In this document: positions 8,205 to 16,366 of the stretch, one piece after another
Layout of the letters: each line of letters begins with the position of its first letter
Numbering within the stretch: the stretch's first letter is position 1
Assembly (NCBI GenBank): GCA_947307415.1
Contig: CAMZJA010000019.1
Location: 1-36,598, forward strand
Reading direction: 5' to 3'
DNA: 36,598 bases
DNA from: an uncultured Bacteroidales bacterium
Lineage (GTDB): Bacteria > Bacteroidota > Bacteroidia > Bacteroidales > F082
Made by a program: the position numbers and the translations under genes
The notes under the pieces: model-generated
The model's database searches: none
What the model saw: only the letters and a program-made list of their open reading frames with translations
Told to the model about the DNA's origin: nothing

Positions 8205-9455
8205 ATGACAAACATCGATCAAGTTAATTTCTCAGGAAAACGCGTAATCGTTCGCGTTGATTTCAATGTTCCGTTGGACGACAATTTCAACATTACCGAC
8301 GACACCCGTATGCGCGCAGCCATGCCAACATTGCAGAAAGTGTTGAAAGACAATGGCATGCTTATTATCATGTCGCACCTCGGCCGTCCGAAAAAGAACC
8401 CTGATCCGAAGTATTCGGTCAAACCGCTCGTGAAACATCTCGAGGAACTCATTGGCAAAAAAGTCATCTTCGTTGACGACTGCATGAAAGCCGCCGAGGC
8501 TATCAAAAACATGAAAGCAGGCGAGGTGATGCTTCTCGAAAACCTCCGTTTCTATGCTGAGGAAGAGGGCAAACCACGTGGCGTGGAAAAAGGCGAGCCT
8601 GGCTACGACGAGGCAAAGAAAGAGGTGAAGGCAGCTCAGAAAGAGTTTACCAAGACCCTCGCTTCATACGCCGACTATTATATCAACGATGCTTTCGGAA
8701 CAGCACACCGCGCTCACGCTTCGACAGCTCTCATCGCCGACTATTTCGATGCAGATCACAAGATGTACGGCTACCTCATGGGCAAGGAAGTGGCTGCTGT
8801 TGACAAGGTTATGAACGACATAAAACATCCTTTCACCGCTATCATGGGTGGCTCGAAAGTCTCAACAAAGATCGAAATCATCGAGAATCTGCTCACAAAG
8901 GTCGATAACCTCATCCTTTGCGGTGGCATGACATACACATTCAAGAAAGCTCTCGGCGGCAAGATAGGTAACTCAATCTGCGAAGACGACAAGCTCGACC
9001 TCGCTCTCGATATCTTGGCAAAAGCTAAGGAAAAAGGTGTGAATTTGGTTCTTGCTATCGACTGCGTGTGCGGCGATAAGTTCGCTAACGACGCCAACAC
9101 CCAGATCGTCGACCCGATGAATATCCCTGAAGGCTGGGAAGGCATGGATATCGGTCCTAAGACACGCGAACTCTTCGCCAACGTCATCAAAGGCTCGAAG
9201 ACCATCCTTTGGAACGGTCCTTGCGGCGTGTTCGAGTTCGACACATTCGCTGAAGGTTCAAAGGCTATCGCGATGGCAATCGCCGAGGCAACCAAGACGG
9301 GCGCTTTCTCACTCATCGGAGGCGGCGACTCAGTGGCTTGCATCAACAAGTTCAACCTCGCCGACCAGGTGTCATACGTGTCGACAGGCGGCGGTGCATT
9401 GCTCGAAGCTATCGAAGGTAAAGAATTACCAGGTATCGCAGCAATTAAAAAATAG
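8205..9455 (+). CDS. pgk: Phosphoglycerate kinase
   Basis: A 416-residue glycolytic enzyme making ATP from 1,3-bisphosphoglycerate. The N-terminal substrate site (RVDFNVPL, then SHLGRPK) and the C-terminal nucleotide-binding part ([47 protein letters not shown]) are all present, and the length is normal. I chose ATG 8205; the longer frame from 8061 would run inside the upstream glycosyltransferase and adds an arginine-rich non-family tail. The short 11-base gap suggests co-transcription with the glycan genes, although no promoter box was seen there. The TAG stop abuts a long REP-like hairpin. Confidence 0.97.
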   Translation: MTNIDQVNFSGKRVIVRVDFNVPLDDNFNITDDTRMRAAMPTLQKVLKDNGMLIIMSHLGRPKKNPDPKYSVKPLVKHLEELIGKKVIFVDDCMKAAEAIKNMKAGEVMLLENLRFYAEEEGKPRGVEKGEPGYDEAKKEVKAAQKEFTKTLASYADYYINDAFGTAHRAHASTALIADYFDADHKMYGYLMGKEVAAVDKVMNDIKHPFTAIMGGSKVSTKIEIIENLLTKVDNLILCGGMTYTFKKALGGKIGNSICEDDKLDLALDILAKAKEKGVNLVLAIDCVCGDKFANDANTQIVDPMNIPEGWEGMDIGPKTRELFANVIKGSKTILWNGPCGVFEFDTFAEGSKAIAMAIAEATKTGAFSLIGGGDSVACINKFNLADQVSYVSTGGGALLEAIEGKELPGIAAIKK

Positions 9456-9457
9456 TC

Positions 9458-9539
9458 CCGTCATTTCGACTGGAGCGGAGCGGAATGGAGAAATCTCCAT
9501 CAATTGCAGGAGATTTCTCGACTTCGCTCGAAATGACGG
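9458..9539. repeat. REP-like hairpin (GTCATTTCGA family), full copy
   Basis: The outer arms CCGTCATTTCGA (9458-9469) and TCGAAATGACGG (9528-9539) are perfect inverted repeats. Inner arms GAGAAATCTCC and GGAGATTTCTC also pair. It starts two bases after the TAG of pgk and could terminate that transcript. Shorter copies of the family occur at 10904, 14503, 16114, 16297, 28039 and 32524. Confidence 0.85.
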
Positions 9540-9555
9540 TTTGAATGTTTATTTT

Positions 9556-10899
9556 ATGAAGAAATCCTTATTATTTTTAATCGCTGTTTTTACAATAGTG
9601 ATTAATACACACGGCCAATGGGTTAGCCCAGGTAACGGCACCACTTACACTTTCGCTGATCTCGTCGACATCACCGACGGCGTGGTCACAACAGGTGAAA
9701 ACGGCTTCGTTGTCAATGCCGACTTGACGATTTCGGCTGGTGATGTGCTGCAAATCAATGATCAGACATCGAGGGTTGATATTGCGGAAGTACTCGTAAC
9801 TGTCAATGGTTCAATGGTTTGCACAAATACAAGTACAAGAGTTAAGTTTTACGGTCTGAACGAGACGAACCATTTCAGCATGCGTTTCGAAAGCGCCAAT
9901 GGTTGTCTGCTTAAGAAAATGTATTTTTCCGACGGCGCAGGCATAAAAGTCATCGAATCGGATGTGACTTTCGACGACGTAAAATTCGTTTATTTCACAA
10001 GGGGTTACAGCAATGCGGTCATCGACATTTTCAACTGTGCCCCGACTATCAAGAACTGCTACTTCATGCTTAACTGTGGAGCGGCAATCAGTTCGCCGGC
10101 CAACGGACAAGCTTCGCCTCAGATTCTGAATTGCGATTTCGACACTAATGTCACAGATGACGTTAACGCTCCGCAAATCAACCTCGGACCAGGTGGTGAA
10201 GATACAATTCGTATTGTCGGAAACGAGATTTACACCATCATGGCGCAGCATTACGTCGGCGGCATCTCAGTCGCTGACATGATGGGCGTAGGCTCGACAA
10301 AAGTATTGCTGAAAGACAATATCGTTCGTGAAAACCGCTACGGCTATAACCAGCAGGGACAAACAATTTCGTCGGTTATCATTGGTAATCAATTCATTAA
10401 CAACAACCACGAAGAAAATGCTATGAATGGCGGCAGCGGCATCTCGATTTACGGCTCTTCGATAAATAACAAGGCGATTCTTCGTAACAATTTGATTACA
10501 GGTAACTTATGGGGTATCACGGCTATCTTGCAGCACGATATCGACATGGGAACTGAAGACGACTTGGGTTACAATGAGATTCACGACAATGGTAACGGCG
10601 GCGTTGTTTACGACTTGTACAACAACTCGGCCTGCGACCTGATTGCTGTCGGAAATAAATGGGGCACAACGGTTTACGATGAAATTGAATCGCATATCTA
10701 TCATCAGCACGATGACCCGAGCCTCGGTCTTGTCACGTTCTATCCATTCGTCGGCAGCGAAGGAATCGATGAAATCTATGGTGATAATACGTTGAAATAT
10801 AATCGAATCTACACTATCGAAGGACGCTGTTTAGGTACGGAATTACCTGAAAATTATAAAGGGGTTTATATCCTTAATGGAATAAAATACATCAAATAG
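9556..10899 (+). CDS. Secreted parallel beta-helix protein of unknown function
   Basis: A 447-residue protein with a signal peptide (MKKSLLFLIAVFTIVINTHG) leaving Gln as likely first mature residue. The body is built of short Asn- and Gly-rich beta-strand turns such as IKNCYFMLNCGAAI, ILNCDF, IVGNEI, LLKDNIVREN, VIIGNQFINN and ILRNNLITGN, typical of right-handed parallel beta-helix (pectate-lyase-like) folds. The last 30 residues (IYTIEGRCLG, YKGVYILNGIKYIK) resemble a short C-terminal sorting-type ending seen in Bacteroidales cargo. I chose ATG 9556 because an earlier in-frame start at 9394 would translate the REP-like repeat. No catalytic residues can be named; binding or degrading polysaccharide is only a possibility. 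Confidence 0.75.
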   Translation: MKKSLLFLIAVFTIVINTHGQWVSPGNGTTYTFADLVDITDGVVTTGENGFVVNADLTISAGDVLQINDQTSRVDIAEVLVTVNGSMVCTNTSTRVKFYGLNETNHFSMRFESANGCLLKKMYFSDGAGIKVIESDVTFDDVKFVYFTRGYSNAVIDIFNCAPTIKNCYFMLNCGAAISSPANGQASPQILNCDFDTNVTDDVNAPQINLGPGGEDTIRIVGNEIYTIMAQHYVGGISVADMMGVGSTKVLLKDNIVRENRYGYNQQGQTISSVIIGNQFINNNHEENAMNGGSGISIYGSSINNKAILRNNLITGNLWGITAILQHDIDMGTEDDLGYNEIHDNGNGGVVYDLYNNSACDLIAVGNKWGTTVYDEIESHIYHQHDDPSLGLVTFYPFVGSEGIDEIYGDNTLKYNRIYTIEGRCLGTELPENYKGVYILNGIKYIK

Positions 10900-10903
10900 C
10901 TCC

Positions 10904-10945
10904 CGTCATTTCGTTTCACTGCGTTACACTTTAGTCGAAATGACG
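10904..10945. repeat. REP-like hairpin (GTCATTTCGA family), short copy between convergent genes
   Basis: CGTCATTTCG (10904-10913) pairs with CGAAATGACG (10936-10945). It lies between the TAG of the beta-helix gene (five bases away) and the TAA of the M28 gene (10950) on the other strand, a position where a bidirectional terminator would be expected. Confidence 0.8.
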
Positions 10946-10949
10946 ATGG

Positions 10950-11951
10950 TTATTCATTGTACACCACGTTCATCACCACATTCCCTACCATCTGCAATGT
11001 TTTCACATCGATTTGTTCGATGTTGTCGTTAATCGTGTGCCAATAAGGGAAGAAACACGAGGTTCTGTCATCATCGCCGTTGAGGTGAATCATGTCGATT
11101 GTCGGGATGCCGGCGTAGTGGATCATGTAGATATGGTCATCGTTGATCGGGTCGCCCAGTTCGTTGAGGAAATAGTCGTCGTATCCCATGTCGCGTGCGG
11201 TGCGCCATACCTTGTTTAGCACCCATGCCGAGTTGGCCTGTGAATAATATTCTTTTGGGAAACGTGGGTTGGCGGCTCCCACCATGTCGAGCAATATGCC
11301 GTAATATGCATTATATCCAGCGATGTGCGGTTTCTGTGACCAGTATTGTGAGCCGAGGCCCCATGCGAGGTCGTCGTGGAGGTTGTCGTCGGCCCATTTT
11401 GGTGCGCCATAATCTTCCATGTCGAAGAAAATCAAGTCGATACCGATATTTTCTGAGATGCGGTGCGTCTTCATCACTCGAGCCATCTCCATCATCACGC
11501 CGCAGCCTGACGCTCCGTCATTGGCGCCGTCGATAGGTGTTTTCCAGTTTGCCTCGTCAGGGTCATTGTCGGCATAAGGTCTTGAGTCCCAATGTGCTGC
11601 AACGATGATACGTTTCTTTGCATTAGGGTTGAACGTCGCGATGATATTCTGTCCGTCGAACACTTTGCCGTCGTAGACACGTGTCCTGAAATCCTGAACG
11701 AAGACGGTGTCGGCATATCCGTTGAGCGTCTTCACAAACCATTTGGCGCACTGCTGATGTGCAGGCGTTCCCGGCACGCGCGGACCAAACTCACATTGTT
11801 TTGCCACAAAATAATATGCCGAGTCGCCATTAAACGCTGGGACTATCACGTTTTTCTTCTCCTGCTTCTGCATGGTCTGCTGAGGTTTCTTTTCATTTTC
11901 ACAAGCAGCAAATGCAATTAAAATCCCTAATATTAAAAATACTTTTTTCAT
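10950..11951 (-). CDS. M28-family lipoprotein, probable glutaminyl-peptide cyclotransferase
   Basis: A 333-residue zinc enzyme with a lipoprotein signal (ILIAFAAC; C17 becomes lipidated). The metal and catalytic positions are AAHWDSRPYADND (H120), DGANDGASG (D145), FFDMEDYG (E179-D180) and YWHTINDN (H305). The WHTxxDN motif and AHWDSRP are typical of type II glutaminyl cyclases related to mammalian QC, described from Porphyromonas and relatives; such enzymes convert N-terminal Gln to pyroglutamate in the periplasm. Several proteins encoded nearby would expose Gln after signal-peptide cleavage, which fits. ATG 11951 is preferred over a GTG at 11957. An ordinary M28 aminopeptidase is the alternative. 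The OMP gene lies upstream on the same strand. Confidence 0.8.
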   Translation of the reverse strand: MKKVFLILGILIAFAACENEKKPQQTMQKQEKKNVIVPAFNGDSAYYFVAKQCEFGPRVPGTPAHQQCAKWFVKTLNGYADTVFVQDFRTRVYDGKVFDGQNIIATFNPNAKKRIIVAAHWDSRPYADNDPDEANWKTPIDGANDGASGCGVMMEMARVMKTHRISENIGIDLIFFDMEDYGAPKWADDNLHDDLAWGLGSQYWSQKPHIAGYNAYYGILLDMVGAANPRFPKEYYSQANSAWVLNKVWRTARDMGYDDYFLNELGDPINDDHIYMIHYAGIPTIDMIHLNGDDDRTSCFFPYWHTINDNIEQIDVKTLQMVGNVVMNVVYNE

Positions 11952-11961
11952 TTCCACTCAA

Positions 11962-12017
11962 GTCTAAGGTCTAAGGTCTAAAGTCTAAAGTCTAACGTCT
12001 AAAGTCTAAGGTCTATT
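11962..12017. repeat. Heptad array (GTCTAAN family), copy 3, eight units
   Basis: The longest array: eight adjacent 7-bp units whose last base runs G, G, A, A, C, A, G, with a final variant unit. The last unit contains the TAG stop of the outer-membrane protein gene on the minus strand (12013-12015). It lies between that gene and the M28 lipoprotein gene. Confidence 0.9.
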
Positions 12018-14484
12018 TCCCGCTTCCCATATTCGGTTCGCCACCAGTATCCTCACCACCTTCACGGGCACGTCTCTCAAGCTCCATCTTTCCGAAACGG
12101 AACGTCACTCCGGCGCTGATGCTGCGGCTGTTGAACTTATACGAGCTGTATGAGATGTAATATGGGTTGCTGGTGTTGTTGTCCCATTTGTTCCAGTTGA
12201 AGATATCGTTCACGTTGAGATGCACCGACATCTTCTTGTCGAAGAAGTCGGCTCTCAATCCGCAATTGATTGAATATGAAGGCTCTCGTTGTGCGTAAAG
12301 CGTTTGCGTCGCCGAACGGTAATATCCCGAAGCGTGCACCTCGAGCTTGTTCCAGAGCTTCGCCCAGACGTTGAGACGGAGGCTGTACGACCACATGTCG
12401 CTCTCCACCTTTTGGCCGTTGAACATAGTCGAATAATATGAGTCGTAGACGTTGGCGTAGAGTCTTACGTTGAAGAAGCCAGTCGGACGGTACATCACGT
12501 TGGCCTCGAAGCCGAGGTTGTATGAGTTGTCGACGTTGTAAGGCTTGGTGGCGCGCACCCAACGATTGAAGAACACGCTGTCGTAAACGTTTTCTGTGAC
12601 GCTGTTGACGCTGCCGTTGGAGTCTCTGTAATAGGCTGATAATCCGACACTTCCGAACTTCATAAAGAACTTGGTCCAACCGGCCTCCAACGAGTTGGTG
12701 TAAACCGATTTCAGCTCCATATTGCCAAGGTCGAGGCTCTCTTGTTCGTACTCAACGAAGTTGGTGAGGTAACGTGCGCTCGGGTTGCTGATGCGGCGCG
12801 AATAGTTGAACTTGAAGTTGTGCATCGACTTGGTTCTGTACGACATATGAATCGAAGGACGCCAGTTGAGATACGTTTTCATTTGATGATCAACCATATA
12901 GCCGTCCATATTGCAATGCACCTCGTCGTATTCCATTCTGATGCCCGGCTTCACCACGAAGTTGCCAAATTTATGTTGAATGGTTAGATAGGCGTCGAAT
13001 TCGTCGTCCCAGCTCACGCGGTCGAGTGTGCGCAGGTTGTCTGGTTCGTAATTTGTCTCGTCAATAAGGGTGTCGTAAACGATATGATAGGTGTCAGGAC
13101 TATGTGAATACGAGATTCCGAGTCCGATCTCGCCGTTTTCGATGTACGGGATGTTGTAGTCGATGTTGGCGTCGTAGTTGAAATCGCCGAAATTGTTGTT
13201 GTTGCGATATCCTGTGAGGCGCTGAATGCTGTCGTTCGGGAAATAATAGGTCCGTTTGTTAACGCTGTTGTTGTATCCGCCCCAATAGCCGCCGTTCAAG
13301 CTGAAAGTGATGTTATGACCTTTATTATTGAAAAGATGCTGATATTCCAGACCTCCGTTCATGCCGCTGAAGTAGTTGTCGCTCTCGCTATCGGTGTAGT
13401 AATGGTTACGCTCTATGCCGCTTTCGCGATACTCGTTACGGTAATAGTCTTGCCACCCGTCGCTGCTGCTCCAGCTCGGCCATCCGCCCATCCATAACGA
13501 CACGTTGTTCATGGTGTCGATGTTGTATTGAAGGTTCACGAAGAAACCGCCTCCGTAGCTGTTTTCATTGCCCTTTCCGTCATAACGTGTGGTTGTCGTG
13601 GTGTCGAGCGCACCAGGCATGATGTCGGAATCTTTAAATGAGTAGCTGTAGCCGTTCTGGTCGTTTTTGTTGTGCCTGTAATTACCGTTGAGATAAAGGT
13701 TGAACGACAGTTTCTCGTTGGCGTAAACATATGACACCCAGGGTGATACGTCGGGGCGTGTCGAACCTCGCACGCCGAAGCTCACAAACTGGTTTTTCTG
13801 CACCTTGGCGTTTGTCACGATGTTGATGATGCCGCCGTCGCTTTTCGAGGCGTAACGCGCTGAAGGGTTGGTGATGACTTCAATGGTTTTGATTGCATTT
13901 GCAGGCAATTGCTGGATGTATGTCTTAAGGTTTTCCTCGTTGAGATGCGATGGCTTTCCGTTGATCCAAATCTCCACCGACGACACTCCACGCAGCGTGA
14001 TGTTGCCTTCCACGTCGACCTCAACGCCGGGGGCGTTCTGCAAGGCGTCGGAGGCTGTTCCCGTCTGAATCGACGGGTCGTCGCTCACGTTGTAAAGCGT
14101 TTTCTCGCCTTCATTCGCAAAAAGCGGCTTCTTCTCGGTGATGATGACCTCGTCAAGTTTCACGGCGCCTTCGTACATTTTGATGATGCCTAGATCCATG
14201 TTGTCGGCCACATCCAGAACCTGTTTGATGTTTTCATATCCGATTGCTGTGACTTGCAGTATATACTGGCCGTTGCGCACATTGTCGAACTTGAAGAAAC
14301 CTTTCTCGCTCGATGCTGTTCCGCTGATGTAGGTAGTGTCGGCTGCACGTATCAGACCCACGTTGGCAAACGCGATATTCTCGTTTGTCTTAGCGTCGGT
14401 CAAAGTGCCTGTGATAATGTGCTGAGCTAGCGACATGTTGAGGCTCAACAGTAGGATGGTTAATAATAAGAGTGTTCGCTTCAT
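12013..14484 (-). CDS. Outer-membrane beta-barrel protein with carboxypeptidase-like N-terminal domain and plug
   Basis: An 823-residue outer-membrane protein. After the signal peptide (ends NMSLA, then Gln), residues about 21-105 form a CarboxypepD_reg-like beta-sandwich (ITGTLTDAKTNENIAFANVGL), followed by a TonB plug-like stretch (LYNVSDDPSIQTGTASDALQNAPGV, LRGVSSVEIWINGKPS). The barrel (OMP_b-brl_3 type) has many Tyr/Asn-rich amphipathic strands and ends near GVTFRFGKMEL; an unusual Gly/Glu-rich tail follows. It probably imports or exports a TonB-dependent ligand that I cannot identify. I chose ATG 14484 over the TTG two codons earlier. It belongs to the sigma/anti-sigma-linked minus-strand block and has its own -7 box. 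Confidence 0.88.
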   Translation of the reverse strand: MKRTLLLLTILLLSLNMSLAQHIITGTLTDAKTNENIAFANVGLIRAADTTYISGTASSEKGFFKFDNVRNGQYILQVTAIGYENIKQVLDVADNMDLGIIKMYEGAVKLDEVIITEKKPLFANEGEKTLYNVSDDPSIQTGTASDALQNAPGVEVDVEGNITLRGVSSVEIWINGKPSHLNEENLKTYIQQLPANAIKTIEVITNPSARYASKSDGGIINIVTNAKVQKNQFVSFGVRGSTRPDVSPWVSYVYANEKLSFNLYLNGNYRHNKNDQNGYSYSFKDSDIMPGALDTTTTTRYDGKGNENSYGGGFFVNLQYNIDTMNNVSLWMGGWPSWSSSDGWQDYYRNEYRESGIERNHYYTDSESDNYFSGMNGGLEYQHLFNNKGHNITFSLNGGYWGGYNNSVNKRTYYFPNDSIQRLTGYRNNNNFGDFNYDANIDYNIPYIENGEIGLGISYSHSPDTYHIVYDTLIDETNYEPDNLRTLDRVSWDDEFDAYLTIQHKFGNFVVKPGIRMEYDEVHCNMDGYMVDHQMKTYLNWRPSIHMSYRTKSMHNFKFNYSRRISNPSARYLTNFVEYEQESLDLGNMELKSVYTNSLEAGWTKFFMKFGSVGLSAYYRDSNGSVNSVTENVYDSVFFNRWVRATKPYNVDNSYNLGFEANVMYRPTGFFNVRLYANVYDSYYSTMFNGQKVESDMWSYSLRLNVWAKLWNKLEVHASGYYRSATQTLYAQREPSYSINCGLRADFFDKKMSVHLNVNDIFNWNKWDNNTSNPYYISYSSYKFNSRSISAGVTFRFGKMELERRAREGGEDTGGEPNMGSGK

Positions 14485-14502
14485 TTTCAATATTTTTATT
14501 TG

Positions 14503-14590
14503 TCATTTCGAGCGAAACGAAGTGAAGTCGAGAAATCTCCAACAATTAAATGAGATTTTTCCATTCCGCTTCGCTCCAGTTAGAATGACA
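14503..14590. repeat. REP-like element (GTCATTTCGA family), imperfect full copy
   Basis: It starts GTCATTTCGAGCG and ends in the complementary TTAGAATGAC, with GAGAAATCTCC and GAGATTTTTCC inside. It sits in the leader of the outer-membrane protein gene, between its -7 box and its start codon, so it would be transcribed as a structured 5' leader. Confidence 0.75.
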
Positions 14591-14605
14591 TCTGAATAAC
14601 GTTAC

Positions 14606-14613
14606 AAAAATAC
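14606..14613 (-). promoter_or_regulatory. -7 box for the outer-membrane protein gene
   Basis: Minus-strand TATTTTTG lies directly after the T-run of the upstream terminator and about 120 nt before the start codon. The long leader contains the REP-like element. Confidence 0.45.
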
Positions 14614-14647
14614 AAAAAATTATGCCAGATATAAAATCCGGCATAAA
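14614..14647 (-). terminator. Intrinsic terminator after the YGD-repeat gene
   Basis: On the minus strand TTATGCC pairs with GGCATAA. With a G-T wobble and three more pairs the stem is about 11 bp with a 5-nt loop, and a T-run follows at once. It would end the sigma-factor operon transcript. Confidence 0.7.
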
Positions 14648-14672
14648 AATTCAAAGTATGAAAAAAAGATTA

Positions 14673-15728
14673 TTAATTTTTGCGAATATCAACGTCGCCA
14701 TATTTTATTGAGATGTCAAGCAAACCGCCTTCTCCGTCGCCGTAATGTCCTCTGCTGCTTATGCTTTTCTTGTCGAAGAAGCCTCTGAAGGTGATGTCGC
14801 CGTACGATGACCTTAGGTTGTAGTCGAATGAGGCGTCCAGATTCATATACAACACCGCGTCAGAATAAGCTCCATCAATCTCGATGTCTGGCGTCAACGC
14901 TGTCACTGTGGCACTCATATCGGAATATTTCATGTCGACAGATAACTTTTCGGTGATGTCTCTCACTCTCATATTGGAGTATGCGGTGTTGACAAAATTT
15001 ATCTTATTGGCTTTCTCTATTCTTGCGTCTGAATATTTGATTTCCAACATGCCCTTATTTACATCGGTGATGAAAATCTTGCTGTATTTAAGCGTGCCGT
15101 CGATGTAGTCGCAGGTGTTGATCTTGGCGTTGCCGTAGTCAAGCCACATCGCGATCTGGTTGACATTTTCGATGTTGATGTTTCCGTATTTCACCTCGAT
15201 GGCGTTGTTTTTGATATCGTCAATCGAGATGTTGTTGGCTTTGAAATCACCGTATTTCACATCAACTGTCAGCTTTCTGTTAGCCTCGTCGAGGGTGATG
15301 TCGCCGTATTTTGTCTGCAGATCCATAGCCACATCTTTAGGCACTTTCACGTAGTACTTAATAGTCATGACGCCGGAGAAACTTTTGTATTTATAGTCGC
15401 CGAACACTGTTTTTGCTATTATTTTATTGCCAACTTGTTCAAATTCGACGTCGATTGATTTGAATTTCGCTTCCACTTTTTTGCCGTCGTCGCCTTTCAC
15501 AGTGATTTTTATCGAGAAATCAATCTGCGGCTGATCCCATGTGGTGATGATGAAGTTGCTGTAACAGCCTTCCATCTCAAGTGTAGGGTTTTCTCTCACA
15601 TCGAAAGTCTTGTCGATGGTGCGCTCGGCCTCGCATCTGTAGTGGGTCTTGCCGTCATCTCTATAATTATCAGCTTTTCCTATAAATGCCACCAGGCATA
15701 ATGCTGTTAAAACCAAAAGCTTTTTCAT
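14673..15728 (-). CDS. Secreted YGD-repeat protein (DUF4097-like beta solenoid)
   Basis: A 351-residue protein with a signal peptide (cleavage near GKA|DNY). From about residue 140 it carries repeating units of roughly 18-25 residues centred on a Tyr-Gly/Ser-Asp/Asn core: TKYGDI, VKYGDF, VKYGNI, LDYGNA, LKYSKI, IKYSDA, TAYSNM, MKYSDM, GAYSDA, SSYGDI, GHYGDG, IKYGDV. This is the pattern of DUF4097/adhesin 'head GIN'-type beta solenoids. It probably sits in the periplasm or on the surface. Four bases separate it from the anti-sigma-like gene, so it is in the same operon as the ECF sigma factor. No enzyme motif is seen; a scaffold or envelope-sensing role is a guess from context. Confidence 0.75.
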   Translation of the reverse strand: MKKLLVLTALCLVAFIGKADNYRDDGKTHYRCEAERTIDKTFDVRENPTLEMEGCYSNFIITTWDQPQIDFSIKITVKGDDGKKVEAKFKSIDVEFEQVGNKIIAKTVFGDYKYKSFSGVMTIKYYVKVPKDVAMDLQTKYGDITLDEANRKLTVDVKYGDFKANNISIDDIKNNAIEVKYGNINIENVNQIAMWLDYGNAKINTCDYIDGTLKYSKIFITDVNKGMLEIKYSDARIEKANKINFVNTAYSNMRVRDITEKLSVDMKYSDMSATVTALTPDIEIDGAYSDAVLYMNLDASFDYNLRSSYGDITFRGFFDKKSISSRGHYGDGEGGLLDISIKYGDVDIRKN

Positions 15729-15732
15729 AATA

Positions 15733-16263
15733 TTACTTGTTTAATTTATCGGTTAATAATTCTAATGTTCTTAAATTGTTGTCGTATATTTGTTCTGCTA
15801 TCGCCATCTGTTTCTCTTCAGGCATTGGAGCCATCTCCGCGAACACGTCGCCCATGTCGAGCAGGTCGTGAATCACCGCGTTGATCTGCATCTTGGTCGA
15901 GTCGTCGACGTTTTTCATCACTTCTTCGAGATTATATATCGCCTCGTCGACTCTGTTGTCGTAAACCTTACGCATCTCAACCAATTTATTGTCGGCGGTT
16001 TGCGGTGCCTGTTCGGTTAATGCGCCGGCGTCGAACTTCAATCCTGTTACTATCACAAATACCGCCACTGCCGCTGCCGCCGCTATTGTGGTCCAAGTTA
16101 ACCAAAGACGCCTGTCATTCCGAGCGCTGAAGGCGCGAGGAATCTCGTTATCCTTTCCGGTGACCTTTCCAAGTCTTGCTTGGAACCTCTCGCGGCTTCC
16201 TGCCGGCATCTTCATGTCATCGAAAGCCTCGCGGTTGTTTCTTATTTTTTGTTCTATATTCAT
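15733..16263 (-). CDS. Single-pass membrane protein, putative anti-sigma factor
   Basis: A 176-residue protein with an N-terminal charged cytoplasmic part (about 1-52), one membrane span (about 53-75) and an acidic helical C-terminal part outside the membrane (85-176). Directly downstream of an ECF sigma gene, this layout fits a membrane anti-sigma factor, though no ZAS zinc motif is visible. I chose ATG 16263 because the longer frame from 16332 would translate a REP-like repeat. Residues 39-50 (NEIPRAFSARND), just before the membrane span, are themselves encoded by a REP-like copy at 16114-16148. The function is inferred mainly from position. Confidence 0.65.
   Translation of the reverse strand: MNIEQKIRNNREAFDDMKMPAGSRERFQARLGKVTGKDNEIPRAFSARNDRRLWLTWTTIAAAAAVAVFVIVTGLKFDAGALTEQAPQTADNKLVEMRKVYDNRVDEAIYNLEEVMKNVDDSTKMQINAVIHDLLDMGDVFAEMAPMPEEKQMAIAEQIYDNNLRTLELLTDKLNK
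16114..16148. repeat. REP-like half element (GTCATTCCGA family) inside a coding sequence
   Basis: It begins GTCATTCCGAGCG and ends GAGGAATCTCGT. It is read in frame on the minus strand as 12 residues of the anti-sigma-like protein. Confidence 0.85.
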
Positions 16264-16296
16264 GTTTATTTGTTTGTTTCGTTTTATTTGTTTGGG

Positions 16297-16366
16297 TTTC
16301 CTCGCTCCGCTCGGAATGACAACCGCTGTCATTCCGAACCACGTTAGTGGTGAGGAATCTCGTTGA
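16297..16366. repeat. REP-like double element (GTCATTCCGA family) between sigma and anti-sigma genes
   Basis: Two halves face each other: TCGGAATGAC (16311-16320) and GTCATTCCGA (16328-16337) with a 7-base centre, then a second hairpin CCACGTTAGTGG and GAGGAATCTCG. The right half contains the final six codons and the TAA stop of the sigma factor gene. Confidence 0.85.

Noticed and set aside
9394..9555. Longer start for the beta-helix protein
   Set aside because: The added residues (ISTGAERNGEIS and so on) are the translation of a REP-like repeat and the signal peptide would no longer be N-terminal.
16264..16332. Longer start for the anti-sigma-like protein
   Set aside because: The added residues are also read from a REP-like element; a good ATG follows at 16263.
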